Source: Fibrobacter succinogenes (GTDB lineage: Bacteria > Fibrobacterota > Fibrobacteria > Fibrobacterales > Fibrobacteraceae). Taken from it: a stretch of 51,675 nucleotides of DNA. Where the stretch lies: NCBI GenBank assembly GCA_902779055.1, contig CACZAD010000012.1:1-51675 (forward strand). The letters are read 5' to 3'. The notes below the pieces were generated by a model. It had not been told where the DNA came from and did not search any database. It saw only the letters and a list, made by a program, of their open reading frames with translations. The position numbers were made by a program, and so were the translations under genes. Below, in pieces: positions 1-8,317 of this stretch (within the stretch, counting starts at the first letter, position 1; every line of letters begins with the position of its first letter).

Positions 1-270
1 ACGGACGAACTCCGCCGCGCCTGCGTGGCCCGCGAACTCGTGAACCGCATCCAGAACCGCCGTAAGGACCAGGACTACGCCATCACCGACAAGATCGAAG
101 TGACGCTGTTCTCTGCAAGCGAAGTCTTCAAGCAGGCCGTTGCCGAGAACGAAGCTTATATCGCCGGCGAGACACAGGCAGTCGCTATCAAGTGGGCTGC
201 TGCCGCTGATGGCTTGGAAGCTAACGACGCCGATGGGGAAGCATTCGCATTCACGACGGTAAAGGCATAA
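1..270 (+). CDS. ileS: Isoleucyl-tRNA synthetase, C-terminal 89 residues (5' end outside window)
   Basis: Frame 1 is open from the first base to a TAA at 268-270, so the gene enters from the left. The tail contains the segment running from RARELVNRIQ-like residues through RKDQDYAITDKIEVTLF, typical of the anticodon-binding C-terminal domain of the IleRS clade. IleRS charges tRNA-Ile in the cytoplasm. The last residues (GLEANDADGEAFAFTTVKA) matter because diverged versions of the same tail occur twice more just downstream. The ATG at 25 is an internal methionine, not the start. Family assignment rests only on this C-terminal stretch. Confidence 0.85.
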   Translation, partial: TDELRRACVARELVNRIQNRRKDQDYAITDKIEVTLFSASEVFKQAVAENEAYIAGETQAVAIKWAAAADGLEANDADGEAFAFTTVKA

Positions 271-273
271 TCA

Positions 274-363
274 AGGGTGACTACCGCCCGAGGCGAGTGT
301 TGCGCGGGAACTTGTTCTCGCATTACCGAGCCGATGCGGTAGGGCGTTTTGCGCCAGACCCAA
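274..363. repeat. Repeat-like spacer A downstream of ileS
   Basis: Non-coding DNA between ileS and tail copy 2. Its core (about 284-352), with GAGGCGAGTGTTGC, GAGCCG and GCGTTTTGC, resembles spacer B at 486-631. The two spacers look like copies of one short element of unknown type. Confidence 0.4.
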
Positions 364-453
364 GCTAACGCTATCGTGTGGAAGGATTCTACTGCTGGTT
401 TGCAGGAATCTGATGCAGATGGCGAAAAGGTCTTCGTAGAAGCTGTAAGATAG
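364..453 (+). pseudogene. Displaced ileS 3'-end fragment, copy 2
   Basis: Reading 364-453 in frame gives ANAIVWKDSTAG, then LQESDADGEKVFVEAVR and a TAG stop. This aligns residue for residue with the end of the intact ileS (IKWAAAADGLEANDADGEAF...), sharing W, G-L, DADGE and the stop position. There is no start codon or ribosome site, so it is a remnant. The divergence is too large for a recent tandem duplication and suggests an ileS tail from a different strain. Confidence 0.65.
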
Positions 454-665
454 GCCTCGAAGCCAACGACGCTGATGGTGACAACTGCAAAAGGCGAGTA
501 TGCCCCAAGGCGAATGTTGCAGGGCCGCTTGCGGACCTATAAGTGAGCCGTTTTGCATGACGCAAAGCGTCAAAGTCGCGACCGTGCTTGCACGGGCATG
601 ACCGAGCCGCAGCAGTTGGTGCTCGAAGAGTACAACCTTTCAGCTTCACGACAGTTCGCGCCTAA
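453..665 (+). pseudogene. Displaced ileS 3'-end fragment, copy 3, split by an insertion
   Basis: Positions 453-482 read GLEANDADGD, identical in protein to the intact ileS tail for nine residues but with several synonymous codon changes. The rest of the tail, FSFTTVRA plus TAA, reappears at 639-665. The two halves are separated by about 150 bp flanked by the 5-bp direct repeat ACAAC (481-485 and 632-636). The two halves are not in the same frame after removing the insert, so a further small indel is needed. Confidence 0.6.
486..631. repeat. Repeat-like spacer B inside ileS tail copy 3
   Basis: 146 bp bounded by ACAAC direct repeats. It contains AAGGCGAATGTTGC, GAGCCG and GCATGACGC blocks similar to spacer A. 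The flanking 5-bp repeat could be a target-site duplication, but five bases can match by chance. No open frame is evident. Confidence 0.4.
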
Positions 666-676
666 TTGACAGGATT

Positions 677-704
677 GTCATTCCCGACTTGACCGGGGAT
701 CTCC
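677..704. repeat. GTCATTCCCGAC-type interspersed hairpin repeat
   Basis: GTCATTCCCGACTTGACCGG followed by GGATCTCC belongs to the same short palindromic family as 37792-37819, 37845-37875 and 46911-46937. Such extragenic repeats are common in many bacterial genomes. Confidence 0.55.
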
Positions 705-723
705 TTGCCAACCTGAAAAATTT

Positions 724-759
724 ATCTCCGGAGTCCAAAATTCCGGAGATGTTTTTTTT
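724..759 (+). terminator. Rho-independent terminator
   Basis: Perfect 9-bp stem ATCTCCGGA (724-732) / TCCGGAGAT (742-750) with a 9-nt loop, followed by a run of T (752-759). It would end transcription from ileS and insulate the next gene. Confidence 0.8.
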
Positions 760-773
760 ATATTCATAACATA

Positions 774-1304
774 ATGAAGTTTATTCGTACTCTCGTTCTT
801 CTTTTTGCTTTGCTTTTGCCGTGTGTTTCTATGGCAGAAGAGAATTCTGTTTACACGCCCAAGAAAAAAGCTACAGATTATATACCAATGCCTTTGGGAA
901 TTGAAATAGGTGGTGGGAGTATGTTTGTGGCTGGAGTGGAGTGGGGTTCTCCTTTAAGTTTAATCTATGTGCAGGAACGTCCTGAAAATGAAAAAGGTCT
1001 GTGGGTGCCAAATGATGCGTTGATGTGGTCTATCCGTACTAGGTATGTTTATGATTATATTGACCATGAATATGGCGTATTGCTCCATCCGAATATTCAG
1101 TATCTGCGCCCCCTTTTCGGCATTGCGGTTGGCCCCCAGGTGGGCTGGTTTTCATCGACGGGTTTTGACTATGGTGCATCAGTCCGTTTGGATTTGATGT
1201 GCTTGTTGAATATTGAAGTGGGTTATTTTTTCGAAAAAAAGACCCCTTACGTGAGTTTCCTGTTCTCGTTTTCCCTTTTGAGAATTGGACCTTTCGACCC
1301 CTAA
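774..1304 (+). CDS. Small exported protein of unknown function
   Basis: 176 residues. Residues 1-21 form a signal peptide (basic start, LVLLFALLLP core, SMA cleavage site), so the product is exported. The mature part is rich in Gly and aromatic residues with alternating hydrophobic stretches, compatible with a small outer-membrane beta-barrel, though no family was recognised. There is no Shine-Dalgarno sequence. A TATATTCA box at 759-766 lies just upstream, within the pattern of short-leader promoters seen elsewhere here. The next gene begins 6 bp after the stop, so the two may be cotranscribed. Confidence 0.7.
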   Translation: MKFIRTLVLLFALLLPCVSMAEENSVYTPKKKATDYIPMPLGIEIGGGSMFVAGVEWGSPLSLIYVQERPENEKGLWVPNDALMWSIRTRYVYDYIDHEYGVLLHPNIQYLRPLFGIAVGPQVGWFSSTGFDYGASVRLDLMCLLNIEVGYFFEKKTPYVSFLFSFSLLRIGPFDP

Positions 1305-1310
1305 TTAACT

Positions 1311-2009
1311 ATGTCCATCATTAACGAAATTCAAAAAGCGCTTTTTGCAAAGCAGGATTTAAAGTTCAAGGCATTCCATAGCAAGCTTATCCCGACGACG
1401 GATGCAAAGTCGATTATCGGTGTGCGCACTCCCGACTTGCGTGTGATTGCGAAAGAGTTTGCAGGCCATCCTGATGTGGAAAAATTCTTGACCACGCTTC
1501 CGCACAAGTATTACGACGAAAATCAAGTTCACGCGTTTATTTTGTCCTTGATTAAGGGCTATGATGATTGCATTTCGCACATCAATGCTTTCTTGCCGTA
1601 TGTGGATAACTGGGCGACCTGCGACCAGATGCGCCCCAAGGTCTTTGCTAAAGCTGCAAATCGTGAAAAGCTTTTGAAGGATGTTCGCCGCTGGATTGAT
1701 GCCCCGGTGTCGGATGTTTACACGGTGCGCTTTGGCATTGAAACGCTAATGTCGTTTTTTCTGGACGATGACTTTGACCCGAAGTTCTTGAAATGGGTCG
1801 CGAAAATCCGCAGCGAGGAATACTACCTCAATATGATGGTCGCGTGGTTCTTTGCGACAGCGCTTGCCAAACAGTTCGAGGCGACCCTCCCGTTTATCGA
1901 AAAGCGCGTACTCGACGCCTGGACACATAACAAGACCATCCAGAAGGCGATTGAAAGCTATCGCATTAGCGATGAGCAAAAGGCGCACTTGAAAACATTG
2001 AAATTATAG
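1311..2009 (+). CDS. AlkD-type DNA alkylation repair glycosylase
   Basis: 232 residues, all-helical HEAT-like repeat protein of the DNA_alkylation family. Enzymes of this family remove cationic N3- and N7-alkylpurines without flipping the base. Trp101, Asp105 and Trp179 keep the spacing I recall for the catalytic trio of Bacillus AlkD (Trp109, Asp113, Trp187; constant offset of eight). The segment around them reads VDNWATCDQMRP. Length matches the family. No ribosome site is visible before the ATG, and it sits 6 bp after the preceding gene, so it is probably expressed with it. Confidence 0.85.
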   Translation: MSIINEIQKALFAKQDLKFKAFHSKLIPTTDAKSIIGVRTPDLRVIAKEFAGHPDVEKFLTTLPHKYYDENQVHAFILSLIKGYDDCISHINAFLPYVDNWATCDQMRPKVFAKAANREKLLKDVRRWIDAPVSDVYTVRFGIETLMSFFLDDDFDPKFLKWVAKIRSEEYYLNMMVAWFFATALAKQFEATLPFIEKRVLDAWTHNKTIQKAIESYRISDEQKAHLKTLKL

Positions 2010-2017
2010 TATCTTTT
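2010..2017 (+). promoter_or_regulatory. TAnnTTT-type -7 box, alpha/beta hydrolase gene
   Basis: TATCTTTT begins 13 bases before the ATG at 2023 and there is no ribosome site between. It matches the FCB-group -7 consensus TAnnTTTG in six of the fixed positions and implies transcription starting at or next to the start codon. Confidence 0.4.
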
Positions 2018-2022
2018 TTAAT

Positions 2023-2832
2023 ATGATTGAATATTCTGTACAGACTGTAAAAACAGACCGCTTTGAAATGGACTATCTCAAATTTGGCACGGGTGCGCGC
2101 CCGCTCGTGTTGCTGCCGGGGATGAGCCTCAAAAGTACGATGGGCATTGCCTCGATGGTGGTGGATTCTTATAAGATATTTGCAGATGATTTTACGGTTT
2201 ACATGTTTGACCGCAAAAAGGATTTCGGCGAATCGTACTTGATGGAAGAAATGGCGTCAGATACCGCCGAAGCGATGTCGGCAATTGGAATCGAACGCGC
2301 TTGCATCATTGGCATTTCGCAAGGCGGTATGATCGCGCAGCTCATTGCGGAGCTGTTCCCGCAAAAAGTGGAACGTCTGGCGCTCGGCTGCAGTGCCTCC
2401 CGCTTGAACGATATGTCTCGAGCCGTGATGACCGAATGGAAACGCCTCGCGGATGCCCGCGATATCGAAGCCCTCTGCTCGAATTTCATCGACAAGGTCT
2501 TTTCTGAGGATACCATCCGCAAGTACAAGCGGAGCCTGATGCGAATGAACACGAACGCCACGGAACAGGATATGGCTCGTTTCTGCGTCTTGGCCAAGGC
2601 TTGTCTTGCATTTGAAGCGTACGAAGGTCTCTCGAAACTTAAGTGCCCGACATTGATTCTCGGAGCCGAGCTGGACCAGGTTCTGGGCGTAATTGCATCC
2701 CGTGAAATCGCTGAAGTGCTAAAGCAAAATGGCGTGCCGGTGGAACTCTACGTTTACGAAAATTACGGCCACGCTGCCTACGACGAAGCTCCGGATTTCC
2801 GCGAAAGAATACTCAAGTTCTTGAACGGGTAG
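2023..2832 (+). CDS. Alpha/beta-fold hydrolase
   Basis: 269 residues. The nucleophile elbow GISQGG places Ser99. Asp218 (GAELDQ) and His250 (NYGHAAYDEAP) complete the catalytic triad in the usual order, and LPGM at 31-34 supplies the oxyanion loop. The substrate cannot be inferred; esterase, lactonase or C-C hydrolase are all possible. The start lacks a Shine-Dalgarno sequence but is preceded by TATCTTTT 13 bases upstream of the ATG, suggesting a leaderless transcript separate from the AlkD-type gene. Confidence 0.85.
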   Translation: MIEYSVQTVKTDRFEMDYLKFGTGARPLVLLPGMSLKSTMGIASMVVDSYKIFADDFTVYMFDRKKDFGESYLMEEMASDTAEAMSAIGIERACIIGISQGGMIAQLIAELFPQKVERLALGCSASRLNDMSRAVMTEWKRLADARDIEALCSNFIDKVFSEDTIRKYKRSLMRMNTNATEQDMARFCVLAKACLAFEAYEGLSKLKCPTLILGAELDQVLGVIASREIAEVLKQNGVPVELYVYENYGHAAYDEAPDFRERILKFLNG

Positions 2833-2992
2833 GGCGTAAAGTCCTTTTGAACGGAACGAATTGTTTCGACTGGTGCTGCTCACCGGCCCTATAGTCGCTA
2901 TTTTGCTTTTTTGTCAATGATTTCTGCTTTTGGTAGGGGTTTTATTTTGGCTTGTAAAAAGCTATTTTGGGGAGTATCCGAGAATAGTTGGA

Positions 2993-4354
2993 ATGAATCG
3001 GAATCTTGTGAATACCAGGATTGCATTTTTATTGTGCGTTGCTATTGCAGCGATTTTTTTGAATGCCTGTGGTGATGGCGTAGATGCCAATGAACAGGCT
3101 GTTGCTGACGTTGATGAATCGTCTTTGTTGAAGGAAATAGCTTCTTCGTCAAGTGAGATGAGTAGTTCTTCTGAGGCTCTTTATCCAGAGTCGTTTAAAC
3201 CTGATGATGCTGAATATCCTTATGCCGGAATCCCTCGCATTGTCATTGAAACGGAAAAACGCCAAGCGATTAAAGACCGTGAAACAGAAATCCCGGCAAA
3301 ACTCCAAATATGGGGCGAAAAAAAAGCTGAAAGTGAAATAATGGATTTGACCATCAGGGGGAGGGGAAATACTAGCTGGTGGAATATGCCCAAAAAAAGC
3401 TATAAGATTGAATTTGCAAAGAAACAATCTATGCTTGGTATGCCTAAAGACAAGGATTGGGCTCTAATCGCAAATTATGCTGATAAATCTTTGTTGAAGA
3501 ATTATGTCACTTATCAGCTGGCATCTTGGTTGGGGGCTAAGTATGCTCCTAAATCAGATTATGCAGAATTGTATTTGAATGGATCTTATTTGGGTGTGTA
3601 CCTTTTGACTGAAACTGTCAAAAAGGGAAAAAATAGAGTCAATATAAGTGAAAATGCGTATTTAGCTGAATTTGATGTTAAACAAAAGGCTGATGATTTT
3701 GGATTTGTTACGAAAAAGGAAAAAAAGGTAACGATTCATTATCCAAAGGATTTGTCTGAAGATGAAACTTCTTTGTTGAAAGAGTTCATTGAATTTCTGG
3801 AAACGACTTTTGCTTATGATTCGTTGGATTTGCAAACATTGAGTCAATATATTGATGTTGATGACTATATACTTTTTTATTGGATCCAGGAATTTTCAAA
3901 AAATAAAGATGGCGCTTTTTCAACAAGTGTGTATTTTACGTGGGAAAAAGATCGGCCGTTGTCTATGGGACCCGTTTGGGATTTTGACCTTGCCTATGGC
4001 GGTAACTATGGTGGAGATGTCATTGCCAATGGTGAATGGTATGTAAGGAACTTCTATTGGAATAGACGATTGTTTAGCGAAGATTTTTTTGTTGATTTAG
4101 TTAAAAAGTATTGGATTGAAAATTCAAGAGTTTTTCGTTCTGTCCAGGACTCTATATACTCTTATAAAAAGAAAATATGGAATTCTGCACAAAATAATTT
4201 TAAGCGATGGGATATCCTAGAAAGTACGACAAATATTTGGCATAACATAGCCTTTGCTGATTACGACAGCGCTGTTGATTCCCTCGTAGGATGGATTGAT
4301 TATCGTATTCGATGGATTGACGATAATCTTAAAAATATACGATATGATGATTAG
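2993..4354 (+). CDS. CotH-type kinase-fold lipoprotein
   Basis: 453 residues from the ATG at 2993, chosen because the signal peptide begins there. A longer frame reaches back to 2930. A lipobox (LNAC) ends a hydrophobic segment, followed by a Ser-rich linker, so the protein is a surface or periplasmic lipoprotein. The CotH signature is clear: RGRGNTSW, KKSYKIEF, a W-A-L-I-A-N-Y-A-D-K-S-LLKNY block, GVYLLTE, and the metal-binding GPVWDFDLAYGG. CotH proteins are atypical protein kinases, first known from spore coats. Bacterial lipoprotein versions are common in polysaccharide degraders, where their substrates are mostly unknown. It converges on the polysaccharide operon. Confidence 0.85.
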   Translation: MNRNLVNTRIAFLLCVAIAAIFLNACGDGVDANEQAVADVDESSLLKEIASSSSEMSSSSEALYPESFKPDDAEYPYAGIPRIVIETEKRQAIKDRETEIPAKLQIWGEKKAESEIMDLTIRGRGNTSWWNMPKKSYKIEFAKKQSMLGMPKDKDWALIANYADKSLLKNYVTYQLASWLGAKYAPKSDYAELYLNGSYLGVYLLTETVKKGKNRVNISENAYLAEFDVKQKADDFGFVTKKEKKVTIHYPKDLSEDETSLLKEFIEFLETTFAYDSLDLQTLSQYIDVDDYILFYWIQEFSKNKDGAFSTSVYFTWEKDRPLSMGPVWDFDLAYGGNYGGDVIANGEWYVRNFYWNRRLFSEDFFVDLVKKYWIENSRVFRSVQDSIYSYKKKIWNSAQNNFKRWDILESTTNIWHNIAFADYDSAVDSLVGWIDYRIRWIDDNLKNIRYDD

Positions 4355-4369
4355 CGAATCGAAAAATCA

Positions 4370-6244
4370 TCATTTTAGTTTGCTTCTAAGAGTCGTGTAA
4401 ATTTTAAAATAGGGTAGGGGAAGTTTGAGAAGTTTTTTCAAATATGCAATTTTCCATGCTGCATTTGAAAAATCTTTTTTCATCATACCTGGGTTTATGC
4501 TTAATTTAGGATCGGCTAATGGTGTCAATGTTGTGTTATAGAATTTCCATAAGGAAATTTCGCTAAGGTCTTCTTTTCGTGTATTTAGTCCTAAATTGCA
4601 CAAACCGTTAAATGCGTTCTCGGAGTCCCATTTGACGAATGAGTCTAGTGTAGATTTATGAAAATCCTTGATGAATTGTAGCGCGCCTTCTTGTATCAAG
4701 GAAATCTTTTTATAGGAACTTCTTGTATCGTCATTGAAGTTGAATTCAAAATCGTATTGCTTTATGGGATTTTTTTCATCCCCTGTATAGCATTTTACGG
4801 AACCATGGGAGGCGCTGAAAAGCATCTCGAAAAGTCCTAAGAAGCTCCATACTTTGGATTCGTTCTTGTTGTTGGACGGAGAAAATAAAAATGCGTTTCC
4901 ACGTTCAAGATTTGATGTTAAACCGATGTAATAGCCATGGGGCAAGTCCTTTTTGCCTGCTAAGTGCAGCAGTCTTTCGTAAGACCGTTGCATAGTCCCT
5001 TTCCAGCCGATATCTACGATTCCGTAATTTGAGGGTATATTTAATGAGTTGAAATATCTTTCAAAATTTTCAAATTCTTTCTTTGAATTTTGGATGACGT
5101 CGTCCAAAATGGAGTTTAAAAGTCCCCTTAGATTTTCTTTTTCTGAAAAATCTTTTAATGGAATCATTTCGGTTCCGCTAAAACCGAAATGATGAAGATT
5201 TTCCTTGTATGCATTTATGTCTAATCCGACATTTTCAAAAAAGGCGCTCAACAAGGTGAAGCGCGTCATTGGAATCAAGTTGAGAATCTCGTCCCAAGAC
5301 TTGCAGGACCAAAATAAAGGAACTAAAAGACTTCTGCGTGATACGTAAACATACTGGGTATTTTCATCTGGATGAAGGATGCTGTATGCTTTAAGCATGA
5401 TTTCGCCATCGCGCGAAAAGAACAACAGCTTTTCGATATTGTGCTGTTCCTTTTGCTCGTGCAGCCATTCTGAAAAACCGAAGAGCAATGGCCCGAGTGT
5501 CTCGTAACCGATTTGAAAATAACGGTCTGCAAATATGGAATTATTTAAAAAACTGTAAACTAGATTTTGAGATAAAGGTACATCTTTGGGGCAGTCGTAA
5601 TATAGCGTGTTTTTGTAGTGGGTTGCGATTGGGAATATTTTTATTCCTAGTTTGAATGGTGCCAGCCAATCGCCTCGTTTAGAGTCTCCGATATGGAGCA
5701 TATGGCGTGGACTGCACTTCTGTTCCTTCATAACCAATTTGAACAGGTTGCCTGTGGATTTTAGCAAACCTTCACTGTTCGAAACGTATAACTTATTGTA
5801 TGTAGAATAGCCTTCCCTTTGTAAAATGCGCTCCAGGAAATCTTTCGGTAAGTACATATCCGAAACGATGACGACGTTTTTCTTTTGATCTATGGCGTAG
5901 TCGAAGGCTTGCTTTAGCAAGTCGTTCTTCTTTAATACAATAGATTCGATTTCAAGTTCAATGGTTTTTAATTTTGCAGATGTTTCTTGATCGTATGGGA
6001 GATTTGTGTAAATGTCGTCAAGTGTTATGTCTTCTTTGGTTGCGTTTTCGCGTGCTTTGCATTCTGCCAATACCCTTTGGCTACGAAAGTCCTTTAATTC
6101 GACAGAGCTTTCTGCATTGTATTTGCTTTCGACAAGGTTAAAAACGTCCTTGGGGTGACGTACGTTGCGTTTTAAAAGTGTGTCAAAAATATCAAACGAT
6201 ACAACATCTACTTTATCAATCTGTCTAAGCAATCTTTTAAGCAT
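4370..6244 (-). CDS. HAD-family protein with large C-terminal domain, polysaccharide locus
   Basis: 624 residues. The N-terminal third is a HAD hydrolase domain: SFDIFDTLL (nucleophile DxD), VSDMYLP, and HIGDSKRGDW as the acidic motif. The remaining two thirds, starting near FSRDGEIMLKAY and VYVSRRSLL, match a domain often fused to this HAD module in O-antigen and capsule clusters. Its activity is unclear; transferase or phosphatase roles are both conceivable. It is the last gene of the operon. Its ATG directly follows the stop of the EpsG-like gene (TAAATG), implying translational coupling. The gene is AT-rich compared with ugd. Confidence 0.75.
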   Translation of the reverse strand: MLKRLLRQIDKVDVVSFDIFDTLLKRNVRHPKDVFNLVESKYNAESSVELKDFRSQRVLAECKARENATKEDITLDDIYTNLPYDQETSAKLKTIELEIESIVLKKNDLLKQAFDYAIDQKKNVVIVSDMYLPKDFLERILQREGYSTYNKLYVSNSEGLLKSTGNLFKLVMKEQKCSPRHMLHIGDSKRGDWLAPFKLGIKIFPIATHYKNTLYYDCPKDVPLSQNLVYSFLNNSIFADRYFQIGYETLGPLLFGFSEWLHEQKEQHNIEKLLFFSRDGEIMLKAYSILHPDENTQYVYVSRRSLLVPLFWSCKSWDEILNLIPMTRFTLLSAFFENVGLDINAYKENLHHFGFSGTEMIPLKDFSEKENLRGLLNSILDDVIQNSKKEFENFERYFNSLNIPSNYGIVDIGWKGTMQRSYERLLHLAGKKDLPHGYYIGLTSNLERGNAFLFSPSNNKNESKVWSFLGLFEMLFSASHGSVKCYTGDEKNPIKQYDFEFNFNDDTRSSYKKISLIQEGALQFIKDFHKSTLDSFVKWDSENAFNGLCNLGLNTRKEDLSEISLWKFYNTTLTPLADPKLSINPGMMKKDFSNAAWKIAYLKKLLKLPLPYFKIYTTLRSKLK

Positions 6245-7396
6245 TTAGTTTATTCCTAGTATGGAGGACTTGTAGGGTATTACTTGATTAATTCCGTTTT
6301 TGACATAGAGGAAATACCAAAAAACGGTGCATAGGAGAACAAACAAGGTTGAGAAAATATAGTATCGTGAACGGCTTTTTTCTTTTAGCATAAAAAGCGC
6401 TCTTGGTAAAAAAATGCAATCTGTGATATTTGAGAAAAAGTAAGACATTCTAAAGACGAACTTGGATATCATTGACGTCAAGTTTAGTGCTGTTGCGATG
6501 GCTTTGTAAGAGAAAAATGTTGTTAGCTCGTTTTTGTTTTCGTTGGGCTTGAGATAGAATCGTAGATATACGAAGAATGCCAGCATAAAGAACGCCAATA
6601 GCGTTGAGGTCGTGTCAAAAAATGTTTCGTCGCTGTATTGTGATAGGTATGCCTTGAAACGGTATGGAATAAGACCTCGGTTAACGATGAAAAGAAGAAT
6701 TTCATCAAAATGTACAAAAAGTATATAAATGGATAGGGCTATGCTTGCATAGATTATTCGGTTTATTTTTTTGTTCTTTATTTTGAATAATATATCAATG
6801 CCAATTAGGGCTACAAAGACGATTGTTGTGTTGTGCCACAAAAACATGATGATTACCCAGAATATCAGCTTTTTCCATTCCCGAGTCTCGAGAAACTTAT
6901 AGGCGTAGGTTCCAATGGCGACAGCGATGTATTGACGTAGTAGGTTTAATGAGTTCGAATAGAAAAGAAGATTGAAAAAAAGCATGACTTGCCACATATT
7001 AGCTTTATGGCGGTTGTCGTATGCTGCTTTATATATAAACCCAATGACAATGAGATTGAGCGCGAAAAATAAAACGTGGATGTCGTCAGTAAATTGAGCT
7101 ATGAACCAGTTCAATGCTAAATATATTAGCTCTACTTCAGGAAAGTAACCGTTGTTGTATTGGTGTAAAAGGGAATCTAGCCTATGGTTTGTTAAAACGG
7201 AATGCCAAACATTGATGCCATAGCTTGCGGTGTCTGTTCCGATGCCGGGATCACGAAATGCGGCCAAAAGAACTGGCAAAAGAATTGCAATTGAACTAAA
7301 TGCTAAAAATGCTCCGCTTTGCTTTTTTTGGGAGCTGTATTGTGCAATGGCTGTGAAAAAGCTGGATAGAGCAAAAACTGCTAAATATATGAACAT
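6245..7396 (-). CDS. EpsG-family polysaccharide polymerase-like membrane protein
   Basis: 383 residues, about ten hydrophobic segments. The motif set FRDPGIGTDTASY near residue 50 and NLLRQYIAVAIG near residue 150 is typical of EpsG, the Wzy-like polymerase family. Such proteins join repeat units of a surface polysaccharide at the inner membrane. Position between a GT2 and a HAD-type gene, with 2-bp spacing on one side and none on the other, fits a role as the repeat-unit polymerase of this locus. Base composition is markedly AT-rich. Confidence 0.8.
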   Translation of the reverse strand: MFIYLAVFALSSFFTAIAQYSSQKKQSGAFLAFSSIAILLPVLLAAFRDPGIGTDTASYGINVWHSVLTNHRLDSLLHQYNNGYFPEVELIYLALNWFIAQFTDDIHVLFFALNLIVIGFIYKAAYDNRHKANMWQVMLFFNLLFYSNSLNLLRQYIAVAIGTYAYKFLETREWKKLIFWVIIMFLWHNTTIVFVALIGIDILFKIKNKKINRIIYASIALSIYILFVHFDEILLFIVNRGLIPYRFKAYLSQYSDETFFDTTSTLLAFFMLAFFVYLRFYLKPNENKNELTTFFSYKAIATALNLTSMISKFVFRMSYFFSNITDCIFLPRALFMLKEKSRSRYYIFSTLFVLLCTVFWYFLYVKNGINQVIPYKSSILGIN

Positions 7397-7398
7397 TG

Positions 7399-8310
7399 TT
7401 AATCCACGATCTTTTTGGGAACCATCTGAACTGTTTTTAGGCTTTTCTTAAATTGCCGTATAGCCTTAATCATAGCAAAATAATGGCGTATGTAAAAAGC
7501 CAGAAGACGGAAATAAGGTAGTATTCCTTCTTTTTTTATGAAAAAACGGTGCTGGATGATCATTGGCATATGCCAATGCCAATGACCGATTTTGTGCATG
7601 ATGATGTTCTTCTTTTTGAATGCCCAAAGACAATCCCGGAACTCTTCGGGCTTGGTACGGCGGAATGTCATGGATCCTGGATTGTAGGTCACGCAGTATA
7701 GGTGATTTGGGATTATCTTTATCTTTTCAGCATAAAAAGATACCATGATGTTGAACATCATGTCGTTGCATTTGGTAAATTCATCGAATTTCAGATGATG
7801 TTTCTGGATCAGAGTCCGGGAAATCATTTTGTTCCATGGTTCCCACTTGTGAAACAGAATCCAGTCTTCGGATCGCGTGACATTAGGATTAAACTTGGAT
7901 ATATACTCGTCGTAAGAAAAATTTCGAGGACCGGGTGAATACGTGGTGCTATCTACGCTGTTTACGGAGAAGTATATGCAGTCAGCACAAGAATCGATGT
8001 TATCGTTTAAAAAGGAATTGAATTCTGGCTCGTAAAAATCATCACAGTCTGCAAATAGAATCCATTTGCCCAGAGCCTTTTCGAGACCCAGATTTCTTGC
8101 ATGCCCGGCCCCTTTACAGGGGGTGCTGTAGAGAATCTGTAAATTTTCCCTAGATATTCTTTTCAGTTCTTCGATTATCTTAGCTTCGCTGCCGTCATCA
8201 ACAACAATAATCTGCAAATCATTGCGCTCAGGAATGGAGTTTAAACAACGTTTTAAAAGATTTGTTGCGTTCCTGTGCGGGATGATGATCGAAAAGGCGA
8301 TTGGACTCAT
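7399..8310 (-). CDS. Family 2 glycosyltransferase
   Basis: 303 residues. GT-A fold start SIIIPHRNATNLLKRCLNSI, nucleotide-binding VVDDGSEAK, and the metal-binding FADCDDFYEP are all present. A basic amphipathic C-terminus (residues 255-300) could hold it at the membrane. It adds one sugar of the repeat unit; donor and acceptor are not predictable. It lies 2 bp from the EpsG-like gene and 7 bp from the TagF-like gene. Confidence 0.85.
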   Translation of the reverse strand: MSPIAFSIIIPHRNATNLLKRCLNSIPERNDLQIIVVDDGSEAKIIEELKRISRENLQILYSTPCKGAGHARNLGLEKALGKWILFADCDDFYEPEFNSFLNDNIDSCADCIYFSVNSVDSTTYSPGPRNFSYDEYISKFNPNVTRSEDWILFHKWEPWNKMISRTLIQKHHLKFDEFTKCNDMMFNIMVSFYAEKIKIIPNHLYCVTYNPGSMTFRRTKPEEFRDCLWAFKKKNIIMHKIGHWHWHMPMIIQHRFFIKKEGILPYFRLLAFYIRHYFAMIKAIRQFKKSLKTVQMVPKKIVD

Positions 8311-8317
8311 AAGATGG

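Noticed and set aside
271..649. Minus-strand frames of 86-100 codons downstream of ileS
   Set aside because: They cross the ileS tail remnants and repeats in antisense; products are unlike any protein family.
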